A stretch of DNA of 19,988 nt from an uncultured Lachnospiraceae bacterium (GTDB lineage Bacteria > Bacillota > Clostridia > Lachnospirales > Lachnospiraceae), in NCBI GenBank assembly GCA_910587895.1, contig CAJUOE010000034.1, forward strand, positions 1-19,988, read 5' to 3'. The notes under the pieces were generated by a model that was given only the letters and a program-made list of their open reading frames with translations, made no database searches and was not told where the DNA came from. The position numbers and the translations under genes were made by a program. Every line of letters begins with the position of its first letter. Positions within the stretch are counted from its first letter, which is position 1. This document shows positions 6,350-14,572 of this stretch, in pieces.

Positions 6350-7546
6350 TTAACGATACGATTTATCAAAAATTCCCGAACATTCCGCATCCGTCATTTC
6401 ACAGGGATTCGCAAGGAATAATCCACCCATTGTTTCCCGTGCATTTACTGCAAGCGTCATGGACTCATCTGATGTAAATCCGTAATCACTCATTTTCAAA
6501 TCATCCACGCCACAGTCCTTTTGAAGTTGCATCAGTGCCGTAACAAAATCCTCTGGTTTATCTGCTGTTGGAATTCCCATTACCCTTGCCATTTTAATAA
6601 ACTGTTCATCACAGGCGTGTTTTTCTATAAAGAACTCTGCAAATGCCTTTGAAATCATAATCAGTCCGGCTCCGTGAGGCAGATTATGATGATATGCGCT
6701 CATGGCGTGTTCCATTGAATGTTGCGCCGTTGTGCTTGTAAGCTGCATAGCAATACCCGCAACCGTACTGCCATAGGCTACCTGCTCACGAGCCTCCAAA
6801 TCATTACCGTCTTTTACGGCACGGGGCAGATATTTTGCAATGCTTTCAATTGCCGAAAGCGCAATCGCTTCGCTGAAAATATTCACACCGTTACTTATCA
6901 TGACTTCCGTATTGTGGAACAGTGCGTCAAATCCCTGATAAGCAGTATATTTTGGAGGAACAGTAACCATCAGTTCTGGGTCTACAATAGCAAGAACGGG
7001 AACCAGTTCAGGATACCCGAAACCGATTTTTTCATTTGTTTCTGGATTAGAAATCACTCCCCAACAATTGACCTCCGAACCTGTACCGGACGAGGTTGCA
7101 ATCGTGACAATCGGCAGTCCGGCATTTACAAGCGGCTTGCCCTTACCAGTACCGCCATTGACATAATCCCATAAATCACCAGGATTTGTTGCCATAGCAG
7201 AAACAGCAATTGCGGAATCCAGCACCGCGCCACCGCCAAGAGCCATAATAAAGTCACATTCCTTTTCTCTGGCAAATGCTGCCGCTTCCATCACAACGCT
7301 TTTTAACGGATTCTCCATAATCTTGCTGCATACGGAAACTTCAACATCTGCCTCTTTCAACTGCTCCACTACCCTGTCAAAAGAACCATTTACTTTTGTG
7401 GATTTTCCGTTGGAAATTAATAGCAGCGCCCTCTTTCCAAGCGTTCCCGCCACACGTTTTTCTTTAATCTGTGCAGCAAGTTCGTTCAGTTTTCCCCTTC
7501 CGAAAATTAAGTTTGTAGGATTGTTAAAGTTAAAAGTCATGTTCAT
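6350..7546 (-). CDS. iron-containing alcohol dehydrogenase (butanol dehydrogenase/YqhD-like)
   Basis: The protein has about 398 residues from the ATG at 7546 (MNMTFNFNNPTNLIFGRG). That start has GGAGG eight bases upstream; the ATG at 7561 overlaps this ribosome site. It is a group III metal-dependent, NAD(P)H-linked dehydrogenase that reduces aldehydes to alcohols or the reverse. The nucleotide loop is ALGGGAVLDSA, where most relatives have GGGS and a Lys two residues after D-x. IATSSGTGSEVN follows. The metal ligands come from GFDALFHNTE (Asp and His) and from the His-rich block QHSMEHAMSAYHHNLPHGAG. Nearest likely families are BDH/YqhD. Together with the aldo/keto reductase it suggests aldehyde detoxification. 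It is the second gene of the operon. Confidence 0.92.
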   Translation of the reverse strand: MNMTFNFNNPTNLIFGRGKLNELAAQIKEKRVAGTLGKRALLLISNGKSTKVNGSFDRVVEQLKEADVEVSVCSKIMENPLKSVVMEAAAFAREKECDFIMALGGGAVLDSAIAVSAMATNPGDLWDYVNGGTGKGKPLVNAGLPIVTIATSSGTGSEVNCWGVISNPETNEKIGFGYPELVPVLAIVDPELMVTVPPKYTAYQGFDALFHNTEVMISNGVNIFSEAIALSAIESIAKYLPRAVKDGNDLEAREQVAYGSTVAGIAMQLTSTTAQHSMEHAMSAYHHNLPHGAGLIMISKAFAEFFIEKHACDEQFIKMARVMGIPTADKPEDFVTALMQLQKDCGVDDLKMSDYGFTSDESMTLAVNARETMGGLFLANPCEMTDAECSGIFDKSYR

Positions 7547-7567
7547 AGTAAATACCTCCATTTGAAA

Positions 7568-7807
7568 TTATTTTGATTGAATCTGTTCCTTTTTCATTGT
7601 GTAAATCAGATAATCAAGACAGTCAATCCTCTGCTGGCTGCCATGAAGCTGCTCCAACAATAATGAACGGTGTGCTGACAATAACCGGTACTGTTCCTGT
7701 TGTCTGCCTTCTTCCTGAAATCGAAAAAATTTTTGTATCGTAGCAGTGTCACAGCCCGCATCATTTAGATTGCGTAACAGTTTCTCATGTTCTGTCATTT
7801 CGCCCAC
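7568..7807 (-). CDS. small protein resembling a MerR-regulator C-terminal coiled coil
   Basis: The 79-residue protein starts at a GTG at 7807 with AAGGAGG seven bases upstream, which is better placed than the ATG at 7798. It is largely helical (HEKLLRNLNDAGCDTATIQ, then QYRLLSAHRSLLLEQLHGSQ, then IDCLDYLIYTMKKEQ). This heptad-rich pattern, including the CLDYLIY ending, resembles the dimerisation/effector helix of MerR-family regulators. There is no DNA-binding helix-turn-helix, so it cannot act as a normal MerR protein. It heads the operon, 22 bases before the alcohol dehydrogenase. Its role is unknown; it might modulate a regulator or bind a partner enzyme. Confidence 0.75.
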   Translation of the reverse strand: MGEMTEHEKLLRNLNDAGCDTATIQKFFRFQEEGRQQEQYRLLSAHRSLLLEQLHGSQQRIDCLDYLIYTMKKEQIQSK

Positions 7808-7830
7808 CTGACCACCTCCTTGTATTTTTG

Positions 7831-7859
7831 ATTATAGATTGGCACTAATGAAATAGCAA
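7831..7859 (-). promoter_or_regulatory. promoter of the seven-gene redox operon
   Basis: On the minus strand TTGCTA (7859-7854) and a perfect TATAAT (7836-7831) are 17 bases apart, followed after a short leader by the AAGGAGG ribosome site of the first gene. Confidence 0.7.
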
Positions 7860-7887
7860 ATACTTAAATCAAAAATCATATTTTGCT
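7855..7887. promoter_or_regulatory. candidate LysR operator between divergent promoters
   Basis: The inverted repeat AGCAAA (7855-7860) / TTTGCT (7882-7887) is centred at 7871. Its left arm covers the -35 box of the minus-strand operon and its right arm touches the -35 box of the lysR gene. Such a layout is usual for LysR control of a divergent target, but the arms are short and only six bases match exactly. Confidence 0.4.
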
Positions 7888-7915
7888 TTACAGGCATATC
7901 ACAAAACGGTATAAT
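7887..7915 (+). promoter_or_regulatory. promoter of the lysR gene
   Basis: TTTACA (7887-7892) and TATAAT (7910-7915) are separated by exactly 17 bases, 46 bases before the start codon. This is a near-consensus sigma-A promoter. Confidence 0.8.
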
Positions 7916-7961
7916 AACTGAAAAAAGCAGATATACAGCATTTAAAAAAGTGGAGGATTTT

Positions 7962-8864
7962 ATGGAAATCAGAGTTCTTCGTTATTTTTTAGCAATCGCC
8001 AGAGAAGGCAGTATTACCAACGCCGCAAACTTTCTTCATGTAACACAGCCCACGCTTTCCCGTCAGATTCATGATTTAGAGAATGACTTGGGGCAGAAAC
8101 TGTTTACCCGTGGCAGTCACAATATGTCACTGACCGCCGAAGGCATGATTTTAAGAAAGCGTGCGGAAGAAATTATTTCTATGGTTGACAAAACAGAAGC
8201 AGAATTTCATTTCATGGAAAACATTGTTGGCGGAGAAATTTATATCGGCGGAGGGGAAACAGACGCAGTAAAACTCATTGCGCAGATTGCGTGCGACCTC
8301 CGAAATGATTATCCGGGTATTCATTACCATTTGTACAGTGGAAACTCTGAAGATGTTACCGAGCGTCTTGATAAGGGGCTGTTGGATTTTGGCATTCTGA
8401 TTCAGCCTGCGGACATATCCAAATATGATTATATAAATATTCCCGCAAAAGATACATGGGGCGTCGTAATGCGAAAAGACAGTCCTTTGGCACAAAAAGC
8501 TACCATACAGAAAGAAGACTTGTTGAATGTTCCCCTAATCTGTTCCCGTCAGGCTATTTCACAAGAGCGAAGCAAAAACGAATTTGCTGAATGGTTTGGG
8601 GAAGATTTTGACAAGCTGGATATTGTCACTACCTTTAACCTTGTCTATAATGCGGCAATCATGGTAGATGCCGGTATTGGTTATGCAGTTACGATTGATA
8701 AAATAGCAAATACCGATGAAAACAGCAGTCTTTGTTTTCGCCCTTTAGAGCCGAAACTAGATTCCGGTCTGAACGTGATTTGGAAAAAATATCAGATTTT
8801 TTCTTCTGCCGCAGAATTATTTTTAGAACGACTCCAAAAGAATTTTGGTGATAACAGCGCTTAG
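7962..8864 (+). CDS. LysR-family transcriptional regulator
   Basis: This 300-residue protein has the typical LysR length. The start is the ATG at 7962; the in-frame GTG at 7950 lies within the GTGGAGG ribosome site. The N-terminal winged helix is textbook: MEIRVLRYFLAIAREGSITN, then HVTQPTLSRQIHDLENDLG and LFTRGSHNMSLTAEG. Residues ~90-300 form a periplasmic-binding-protein-like effector domain (GEIYIGGGETDAVKLIAQIA, LLDFGILIQPADIS). It is transcribed away from the redox operon, with which it shares a 154-base control region. Control of that operon and of itself is therefore likely. The inducer is unknown; a reactive aldehyde or quinone would fit the target genes. Confidence 0.95.
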   Translation: MEIRVLRYFLAIAREGSITNAANFLHVTQPTLSRQIHDLENDLGQKLFTRGSHNMSLTAEGMILRKRAEEIISMVDKTEAEFHFMENIVGGEIYIGGGETDAVKLIAQIACDLRNDYPGIHYHLYSGNSEDVTERLDKGLLDFGILIQPADISKYDYINIPAKDTWGVVMRKDSPLAQKATIQKEDLLNVPLICSRQAISQERSKNEFAEWFGEDFDKLDIVTTFNLVYNAAIMVDAGIGYAVTIDKIANTDENSSLCFRPLEPKLDSGLNVIWKKYQIFSSAAELFLERLQKNFGDNSA

Positions 8865-8953
8865 CCATTTAGAAATGACGATGCATTCCGAAAACCGGAA
8901 CTCTTGAAGTCTATCTTCTTAACCTCTTGATTTCCAATTATCGGAGTTCTTGA

Positions 8954-9061
8954 AGTCCAGTTTTTGAACTTCTGCAATTCCGAAAATCAGAATGTAACAA
9001 TACTGATATTAGCTATACTGAGTATAGTCATACTGAATCAATCATATCAATCCTATCCTAA
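8954..9061 (+). pseudogene. fragment of a RepA inter-domain linker, opposite strand to repA
   Basis: A frame open from the stop at 8951-8953 to the stop at 9059-9061 reads QFRKSECNNTDISYTEYSH followed by TESIISILS. The S/T-, N- and D-rich string KSECNNTDISYTEYSHTE closely resembles the linker after the N-terminal domain in RepA_N-type initiators of Firmicutes elements. It lies on the plus strand, whereas the repA N-terminal gene nearby is on the minus strand, so a local rearrangement is implied. Short imperfect repeats containing TCTTGAAGTC (from about 8905 and 8949) precede it. On the minus strand the same stretch can also be read as linker-like text (EVQKLDFKNSDNWKSRG), so the strand is not certain. 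Confidence 0.4.
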
Positions 9062-9085
9062 ATCCTTCCCTTTGCATCATGGAAA

Positions 9086-9218
9086 TGTGCATAACAGGCT
9101 ATGGAGTCATGGATAACGCTGTTAACAGCACATGGAAAAGCAAAGTGCTGCTTTCCCACATCCTGCAAACAGAGTTACCCACAACCCCATAAACAGCCAG
9201 TTATACGACATTTCCACA
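9086..9218. other. candidate replication origin region with DnaA-box-like sites
   Basis: Several sequences near the DnaA consensus TTWTNCACA lie in the gene-free stretch beside repA. TTATGCACA on the minus strand (9094-9086) is an exact match. TTACCCACA (9175-9183), TTTCCCACA (9152-9160) and ATTTCCACA (9210-9218) have one to two differences. A perfect 12-bp palindrome, GCTGTTAACAGC, is at 9118-9129, and AT-rich DNA follows at about 9250-9280. A RepA-dependent origin would be expected here, but function is inferred only. The rest of 8865-9276 holds the RepA linker fragment. Confidence 0.35.
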
Positions 9219-9276
9219 ATGCCTGCTACGGCGGAATCCCACTCATTCCTATCTATCTTACATAAAAAGATATTCT

Positions 9277-9645
9277 CTACACCTGTAAACCGCCTACAAA
9301 GTTTTTGACGTAAATAATATTCGGCTTTCCCAATCCCTGCCTTACGCTTTCAATTAAGCCTATCCCTTTATCACTGTCAAGTTCCTTCATCAGCTTCACA
9401 GCCTTGTCATTGGCACAATGAAATCTGTCCTTTACTTCATCAACTGTGAAATATATGTATGCCCTTCCACGCTTATCAATCCACCCATTTTTCTGTGACA
9501 GTTCCATACGGTCTATCATCATTCCGTAGAGCAGTTTTGCCCCGATTGACAACGCATCAAACTGTTTTTCCGTAAACAACTGCTTTGGTATGCGGTAAAA
9601 TGCATACTGACTGCTCTGTTTCCCATAAAAATATTCAAAATCCAT
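9277..9645 (-). CDS. repA: replication initiator RepA, N-terminal domain only
   Basis: The 122 residues match the RepA_N winged-helix domain: MDFEYFYGKQSSQYAFYRIP, then GAKLLYGMMIDRMELSQKNG, YIYFTVDEVKDRFHCANDKA and GLGKPNIIYVKNF. Complete proteins of this type run to about 250-300 residues with a variable linker and a C-terminal domain. Here the frame ends ten residues or fewer after IYVKNF. It binds origin DNA in plasmids and in many Firmicutes integrative elements. Its start overlaps the stop of a tiny upstream reading frame (TAATG), with AGGAG just before. Truncation makes replication activity doubtful. Confidence 0.8.
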   Translation of the reverse strand: MDFEYFYGKQSSQYAFYRIPKQLFTEKQFDALSIGAKLLYGMMIDRMELSQKNGWIDKRGRAYIYFTVDEVKDRFHCANDKAVKLMKELDSDKGIGLIESVRQGLGKPNIIYVKNFVGGLQV

Positions 9646-9704
9646 TATTTGGCTCTCCTTTCTCTCATTAAGCGGCTTTTTTGTTTGTTTTCATTGTTTA
9701 GCAT
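9645..9704 (-). CDS. possible 19-residue leader peptide coupled to repA
   Basis: A tiny frame, MLNNENKQKSRLMRERRAK, ends in TAA that overlaps the repA ATG (TAATG). The overlap suggests translational coupling, and the peptide is strongly basic. Its own ribosome site (AGAGGGA, about 11 bases upstream) is weak. It may be only the repA leader. Confidence 0.3.
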   Translation of the reverse strand: MLNNENKQKSRLMRERRAK

Positions 9705-9888
9705 GAAGAAATATCCCTCTTTCCCTTTTATTTTGTTTTTTGTACGATAATAAACGGGGATTTTGGAGATAAAACACCTTCTCCATAAAATTCCCCACTT
9801 ATACCGCACAGGCGACGGGATACACCCACAAAAATATCTGCTGTGCATTTGCTGTTAATCGCAAAACGTTATGCCTGCATTTTATATG

Positions 9889-10170
9889 TTAATTATCGTT
9901 GGAATTTATCTTTGCCATTCTCTGCCTTGCCAGTTCCCTCTGCTCGTTGCTTACCGTTCTCGGCTTACGGTAAGTAATGTATGATTTTGGCATGGAATAG
10001 GTCTTGTCGATGTCCGTTTGACTTATCAGCGTAAAGCTATCAGGATAATCCGCCACGAGGCGATCCAGTTTGCGCATCACTGACTTATCCCTTGTGTAGA
10101 CAGTTGCCGTCTGCTCTCCGGCGTTATAATTTACCACAGTTTCCATTTCATATTTTGTTAAGTTTGCCAT
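9889..10170 (-). CDS. small conserved integrative-element protein, function unknown
   Basis: I chose the ATG at 10170 (MANLTKYEMETVVNYNAGEQ) because an AGGAG site lies 11 bases upstream; the frame extends further but adds an unlikely leader. The 93 residues include ETVVNYNAGEQTATVYTRDK and KLDRLVADYPDSF, then SYITYRKPRTVSNEQRELAR with a basic C-terminus. I recognise this kind of protein as common in Firmicutes conjugative elements, where it sits near the SNF2/methyltransferase giant and replication genes, but I know no function for it. The RKPR and basic tail would suit nucleic-acid binding. Confidence 0.7.
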   Translation of the reverse strand: MANLTKYEMETVVNYNAGEQTATVYTRDKSVMRKLDRLVADYPDSFTLISQTDIDKTYSMPKSYITYRKPRTVSNEQRELARQRMAKINSNDN

Positions 10171-10263
10171 AATCTGATATTCTCCTTTTCCCATATCAAA
10201 AAAGGACTGCATCTTGCAATCCCTTTTCCAGTGTGTTCCTGCCCTGTATTTTGTTTGATGTAC

Positions 10264-13200
10264 CTATAACTGGCACGCTATATCCAATGCCGTAGTGGTT
10301 TCTCCGAACCGGGAAGCCCACGAATCAAAATGTCCCATGCCCATTTCCTGAAGGCGGTCATACTGTAAATACCTTTGGATAGAGTACATTTCTGTCATAC
10401 TATTCGATATTGGGGTTCCGGTCGCGAACACGATTCCCCTGCCGCCTGTGGTTTCATCCAGATAGCGGCATTTTGCGAACATATCGGAGCTTTTCTGTGC
10501 GTCTGCCGTGGATAAGCCAGCCACATTGCGCATTTTTGTGTATAAGAAAAGGTTTTTGTATAGGTCCGACTCGTCCACGAACATCATGTCAACACCCAAC
10601 TCTTCAAACGAGATCACGTCATCTTTACGGTCATTGGCTTGCAGCTTCTCAAGGCGGGCTTCGAGGCTTTTCTTCGTGCGTTCCAGCTGCTTGACAGTAA
10701 ACCGTTCGCCATTAGCGGCTTTCACTTCACGGATGCCTGCCGTTATGTTGCCAATCTGTTCCTGCAATAAGCGTTCCTGCCGCTCCCTGCTGATGGGGAT
10801 GCGTTCAAACTGGGAATGCCCGATAATCACGGCGTCAATGTCGCTGGTTGCTATCCTTGCACAGAACTTTTTACGGTTCGCCGTTTCAAAGTCCTTCTTC
10901 GTGGTGACAAGGATATTGGCGGCGGGATACAGTCTTAAAAACTCAGCCGCCGTCTGTTCGGTTAAGTGGTTTGGGACGACGAATATGGATTTGTGGCATA
11001 AGCCCAGCCGTTTGGATTCCATAGCGGCGGCAATCATCTCGAACGTCTTCCCCGCGCCGACTTCGTGCGCCAGCAGGGTATTCCCTCCGTAAAGCACATG
11101 GGCGATGGCATTGACCTGATGTGGCTGGAGCCGGATTTCCGGGTTGATGCCGGAGAATACAATGTGAGAGCCATCATATTCCCTTGGGCGGGTGTTGTTC
11201 ATGGTTTCGTTATAGTAATGGACAAGTGTCTGGCGGCGTTCCGGGTCTTTAAAAATCCAGTCCTTGAAAGCGTCTTTTAACGCCTGCTGTTTCTGCTGGG
11301 CAAGCGTGGTCTGCTTTGGGTTCAGGACGCGCTTTTCTTTGCCGTCTTCATCTTCCACGGTATCGTAAATGCGGACGTCACGGAGATTTAAAGAATCCTC
11401 AAGTATTCTATAAGCGTTTGCCCGGTCAGTTCCATAAGTGGTATAGGCGGCAACGTCATTGCTTGGGGCGGAGTTCTTGGATGTGACGCACCATTCCGCT
11501 GTAAATTTTGAATAATTAACGGTGATTCTATTCCGTAAATAGACAGGGGTATTTAAGACTTCATGCATGAACTGCTGGATATACTCTTTGTCAATCCAGG
11601 TAGCCCCAAGCCGGACTTCAATTTCCGATGCGTCAAGGTCTTTGGGCTGGGCGGCTTTTAGGGCTTCGACATTTACCTCATATGCAGGGTCTTCCGATGC
11701 GGCTTTCTGAGCCTGGCGCAGTTTCCGCCGCACATTGCCGGACAGGTACTCGTCTGAGGTCTGCCATTTTCCGTTTACCGGGTCTTTGTAGATAACGCCG
11801 GACAGCTCCTGGATTAGTTCAGCTTCGGTTTTCCCAGCCAGCCGTGACATGAGCGGCAGATCGACGCAGGCTTTCTCCCCGATGGAGACGACAAGCGCCT
11901 CTGAAGCAGTGTCCACGCTGGTGACGGCTTTATGCTGCTTGATAGTCCTCTTTGAGAACATATCCGCTTTACGCTCCAGGTTGCCATCATCGTCCAGGAT
12001 TTCCAGCGAGCAGAGCAGATAGTAGTTGGAGTCTTTATCGAACGCCAGACGGTTTGCCCGATTGTTGATTAAACCATATTTACGAGTAAAGGCGTCATAT
12101 AACTGGTTCAGCTCCATTTGTTTCGCCTTAATTGCGCTGTCCGGCATATACTCATCCATTTGAAGGCGAATCAGACCATGCACGCAGTCCCGGAGTTCTA
12201 TCATGCCTTTCACCCGCTTCTCGGCTGTTGCGTTTAATTCCTGCTTTTTCATGTCCACGTTTTCCCGGTAATATACATCACCGTTTGCCAACGTAAAAGA
12301 GTAGTTCTTTACGCTGTCATCCGCCTGTAAAATATCAGCCGGGGCAGCTCCGTCCGGCTCTGGTATGGCTTCCCGGTAAGCTCCGTGGATAAGGGACGCC
12401 GCCTTCTGAAGCTGCTCTGCAAAATCAGCTCCGGGGATTGGCATAACCGTATAATCCTGCCTGCCATATTGAGTGCTTTCGGAAGAAGGCGTTCCCAGAA
12501 CCATTTCAGGATGATTCAGGAAATACCTGTTTACGGTAAAGCCGTCTGCATTTGTTCCTGTCTGTACCCATTCGGGGGCTTGATCCGCTGCGGATTCGCG
12601 CCTTTGCAGGAACAGGATGTCAGACACCACTTCTGTATTGGCGTTCGCTTTAAAGGCGCTGTTTGGCAGCCGGATTGCCCCCAGAAGGTCGGCTCTTTTA
12701 GAAAGGTATTCCCTTGCGTCTGTGCTTTTGGAATCCATTGTATAGCGGGTTGTTATGAATGCAAGGATGCCGCCGGGATGCACCTGGCTTAAGGCTTTCG
12801 CCAGGAAATAGTTATGGATGGAGAAGCCCAGCTTATTGTATTCCGGGTCGTTGACCTGATACTGCCCGAACGGGACATTTCCGATGGCAAGGTCAAAGAA
12901 GTCCTGCGGGAAGCCTGCATTCTCATATCCGGTGATATGAATCCTCGCATTGGGGTAAAGCAGCTTCGCGATGCGCCCGCTGATGCTGTCCAGCTCCACT
13001 CCGTAAAGCTTGGATTCTGACATCGTTTCTGGCAGTAAACCAAAGAAGTTCCCGATTCCGCAGGCAGGCTCCAGGATTCTGCCGGATGTAAAGCCCATAC
13101 TGCTTACGGCTCCGTAAATGGCTTTGATGACCGTGGGGCTGGTGTAATGGGCATTCAGGACAGAGGATTTCGCGGAATCGTATTCTTCCAGCGTCAATGC

Positions 13201-14508
13201 CGCTTTAAGCTCCTGATATTCCTTTTCCCAGCCAGCCTTTTCCGGCTCGAACGCATCTGGGACGCCGCCCCAGCCGACGTATTTAGATAATGCCTGCTGT
13301 TCATCAGGCGTGGCAGGACGGTTCTCGGATTCGACTTTCTTTAACACAGTGATGGCTTCCAGGTTCATATGGAACTTTGCCTTTGGTCCGCCCTCGCCCA
13401 GACGGTCATCTGTGATGATGAAGTTGCAGGGGGCAGGCATTTCCTGTAAATCGGTTTCATTCTGGATAACTTCTGGTTCTGTGGAATCCACTGATTCTTT
13501 AATCGGCTGCTCCATATTTTCTGCATCTGTTGTTCCAGAAGCAGCAGGTTCCGGCTTATCTGTATCATCTTTTTGAACTGTTGATCCTGCCATATCTGGG
13601 GTAGTCTGTCCCTCATTCTCTGCATCCGTCGTTCCAGAAGCAGTAGGTTCAGGTTCTTTTATATCATCTTTCTGAGCCGTATTTGCTTTAGGTTCCGGCT
13701 CTTTTACAGAATCCTTTGATGGCTGTTTATCCCTATTTGTCTGAGCCGCCTGTTTCTGATTCTCATGGTTGTAAATAGTGACCGCAATCGTCCTCAATAC
13801 CCGTTCGCTGGACTCGCTTACGGCTGCTCCAAGAACCCGGATGATTCTCTGGGTGTTGAAGTCCGGGATGTCTTTGAAATCATTATCTTTCAGGAAGTGC
13901 CACGGGTTAAAGCCGCATCTGGCAAGGAGAAGGTATGAGACGCTTGCGACAGCGGCAAGGCGGAACTTCACGCTGACAGTCTGTTCATCCAGTTCTTCCA
14001 GGAAGCTCCCTTCGCATTCATACATGATGTCTTTATGGTAGTTTTTCCAATACCCGTTTACCAGCCCTACGGCAATCATTTCAAGCTGGTAGACAAGACC
14101 TTTCTCCCCGGATATGCCAAACCGTCCTTCCAGAGCTTTTATGACAACGGCTTCATATTCTTTTTTATACTGCCATTGGAAAAGATTGGCAGAGTTTTTT
14201 CTCAGCTGGGTGTCGGCAATGTCGAACACATAGCGAATCTTTGGGTAGCCATTCTGGTTGATGCCGACAAGACCGATTCCTTTTGAACCACGGCGGATAT
14301 GCCTGTTCATGCGCCTGCTCCATAAGTCAAACTCGGCACATGCCGAAGCCTTTGGGCGCTGGGCGTGAATCATGAGCTGGTCTGGGAAAGAATAGCGGTA
14401 AAGCCGGGATGCGGTGTTTAAAAAATCCGCCCAGTTCTCTGTGTTCTTCGTCACCTGCGACGCTGCATTGCCCGCAAGCTGGATATAGTCCTGTAATTTT
14501 GTATTCAT
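10264..14508 (-). CDS. giant DNA methyltransferase/SNF2-helicase protein, C-terminally truncated
   Basis: The 1414 residues are the N-terminal half of a multidomain protein found in Firmicutes conjugative elements, where full versions exceed 2000 residues. Residues 1-240 are an element-specific N-terminal domain. Residues 255-355 are a Glu/Pro/Thr-rich linker containing a 33-residue repeat. Residues ~400-680 are an N6-adenine methyltransferase-like domain with motif I ILEPACGIGNFFG (478-490) and the catalytic motif as NVPF (544-547) instead of NPPF/Y. Near the end are helicase motif I GAGKT (1151-1155), motif II as DESD (1312-1315) and motif III ATGTP (1362-1366). The frame leaves the conserved FGETTTA path and stops eight residues later, so the second RecA lobe is missing and the ATPase cannot be complete. 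The start has GAGGAGG just upstream. Confidence 0.88.
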   Translation of the reverse strand: MNTKLQDYIQLAGNAASQVTKNTENWADFLNTASRLYRYSFPDQLMIHAQRPKASACAEFDLWSRRMNRHIRRGSKGIGLVGINQNGYPKIRYVFDIADTQLRKNSANLFQWQYKKEYEAVVIKALEGRFGISGEKGLVYQLEMIAVGLVNGYWKNYHKDIMYECEGSFLEELDEQTVSVKFRLAAVASVSYLLLARCGFNPWHFLKDNDFKDIPDFNTQRIIRVLGAAVSESSERVLRTIAVTIYNHENQKQAAQTNRDKQPSKDSVKEPEPKANTAQKDDIKEPEPTASGTTDAENEGQTTPDMAGSTVQKDDTDKPEPAASGTTDAENMEQPIKESVDSTEPEVIQNETDLQEMPAPCNFIITDDRLGEGGPKAKFHMNLEAITVLKKVESENRPATPDEQQALSKYVGWGGVPDAFEPEKAGWEKEYQELKAALTLEEYDSAKSSVLNAHYTSPTVIKAIYGAVSSMGFTSGRILEPACGIGNFFGLLPETMSESKLYGVELDSISGRIAKLLYPNARIHITGYENAGFPQDFFDLAIGNVPFGQYQVNDPEYNKLGFSIHNYFLAKALSQVHPGGILAFITTRYTMDSKSTDAREYLSKRADLLGAIRLPNSAFKANANTEVVSDILFLQRRESAADQAPEWVQTGTNADGFTVNRYFLNHPEMVLGTPSSESTQYGRQDYTVMPIPGADFAEQLQKAASLIHGAYREAIPEPDGAAPADILQADDSVKNYSFTLANGDVYYRENVDMKKQELNATAEKRVKGMIELRDCVHGLIRLQMDEYMPDSAIKAKQMELNQLYDAFTRKYGLINNRANRLAFDKDSNYYLLCSLEILDDDGNLERKADMFSKRTIKQHKAVTSVDTASEALVVSIGEKACVDLPLMSRLAGKTEAELIQELSGVIYKDPVNGKWQTSDEYLSGNVRRKLRQAQKAASEDPAYEVNVEALKAAQPKDLDASEIEVRLGATWIDKEYIQQFMHEVLNTPVYLRNRITVNYSKFTAEWCVTSKNSAPSNDVAAYTTYGTDRANAYRILEDSLNLRDVRIYDTVEDEDGKEKRVLNPKQTTLAQQKQQALKDAFKDWIFKDPERRQTLVHYYNETMNNTRPREYDGSHIVFSGINPEIRLQPHQVNAIAHVLYGGNTLLAHEVGAGKTFEMIAAAMESKRLGLCHKSIFVVPNHLTEQTAAEFLRLYPAANILVTTKKDFETANRKKFCARIATSDIDAVIIGHSQFERIPISRERQERLLQEQIGNITAGIREVKAANGERFTVKQLERTKKSLEARLEKLQANDRKDDVISFEELGVDMMFVDESDLYKNLFLYTKMRNVAGLSTADAQKSSDMFAKCRYLDETTGGRGIVFATGTPISNSMTEMYSIQRYLQYDRLQEMGMGHFDSWASRFGETTTALDIACQL
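13520..13677 (-). repeat. 99-bp-spaced direct repeat inside the giant protein's linker
   Basis: Two copies of about 59 bp (13520-13578 and 13619-13677) encode the repeated segment QKDD..(K/D)(E/K)PEP(T/A)ASGTTDAEN. The 99-bp period keeps the frame, so the linker can grow or shrink by 33 residues. Copies differ at several third positions. Confidence 0.75.
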
Positions 14509-14558
14509 ATATAGCCCTCCTCATCCTGCCCAGGGTTGCCGGGCAATGAAAATCTTTT

Positions 14559-14571
14559 ACAAATGCACCCG
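14559..14571 (-). repeat. shared leader motif CGGGTGCATTTGT (copy 1)
   Basis: This 13-base motif lies about 50 bases before the start of the giant methyltransferase/helicase gene. An identical copy on the same strand at 17501-17513 precedes another element gene. A shared position before starts suggests a common regulatory or translational leader. Confidence 0.5.
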
Positions 14572-14572
14572 C

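Noticed and set aside
8151..8495. Minus-strand 114-residue frame inside lysR
   Set aside because: It is antisense to a complete, well-recognised LysR gene and has no recognisable motif or ribosome site.
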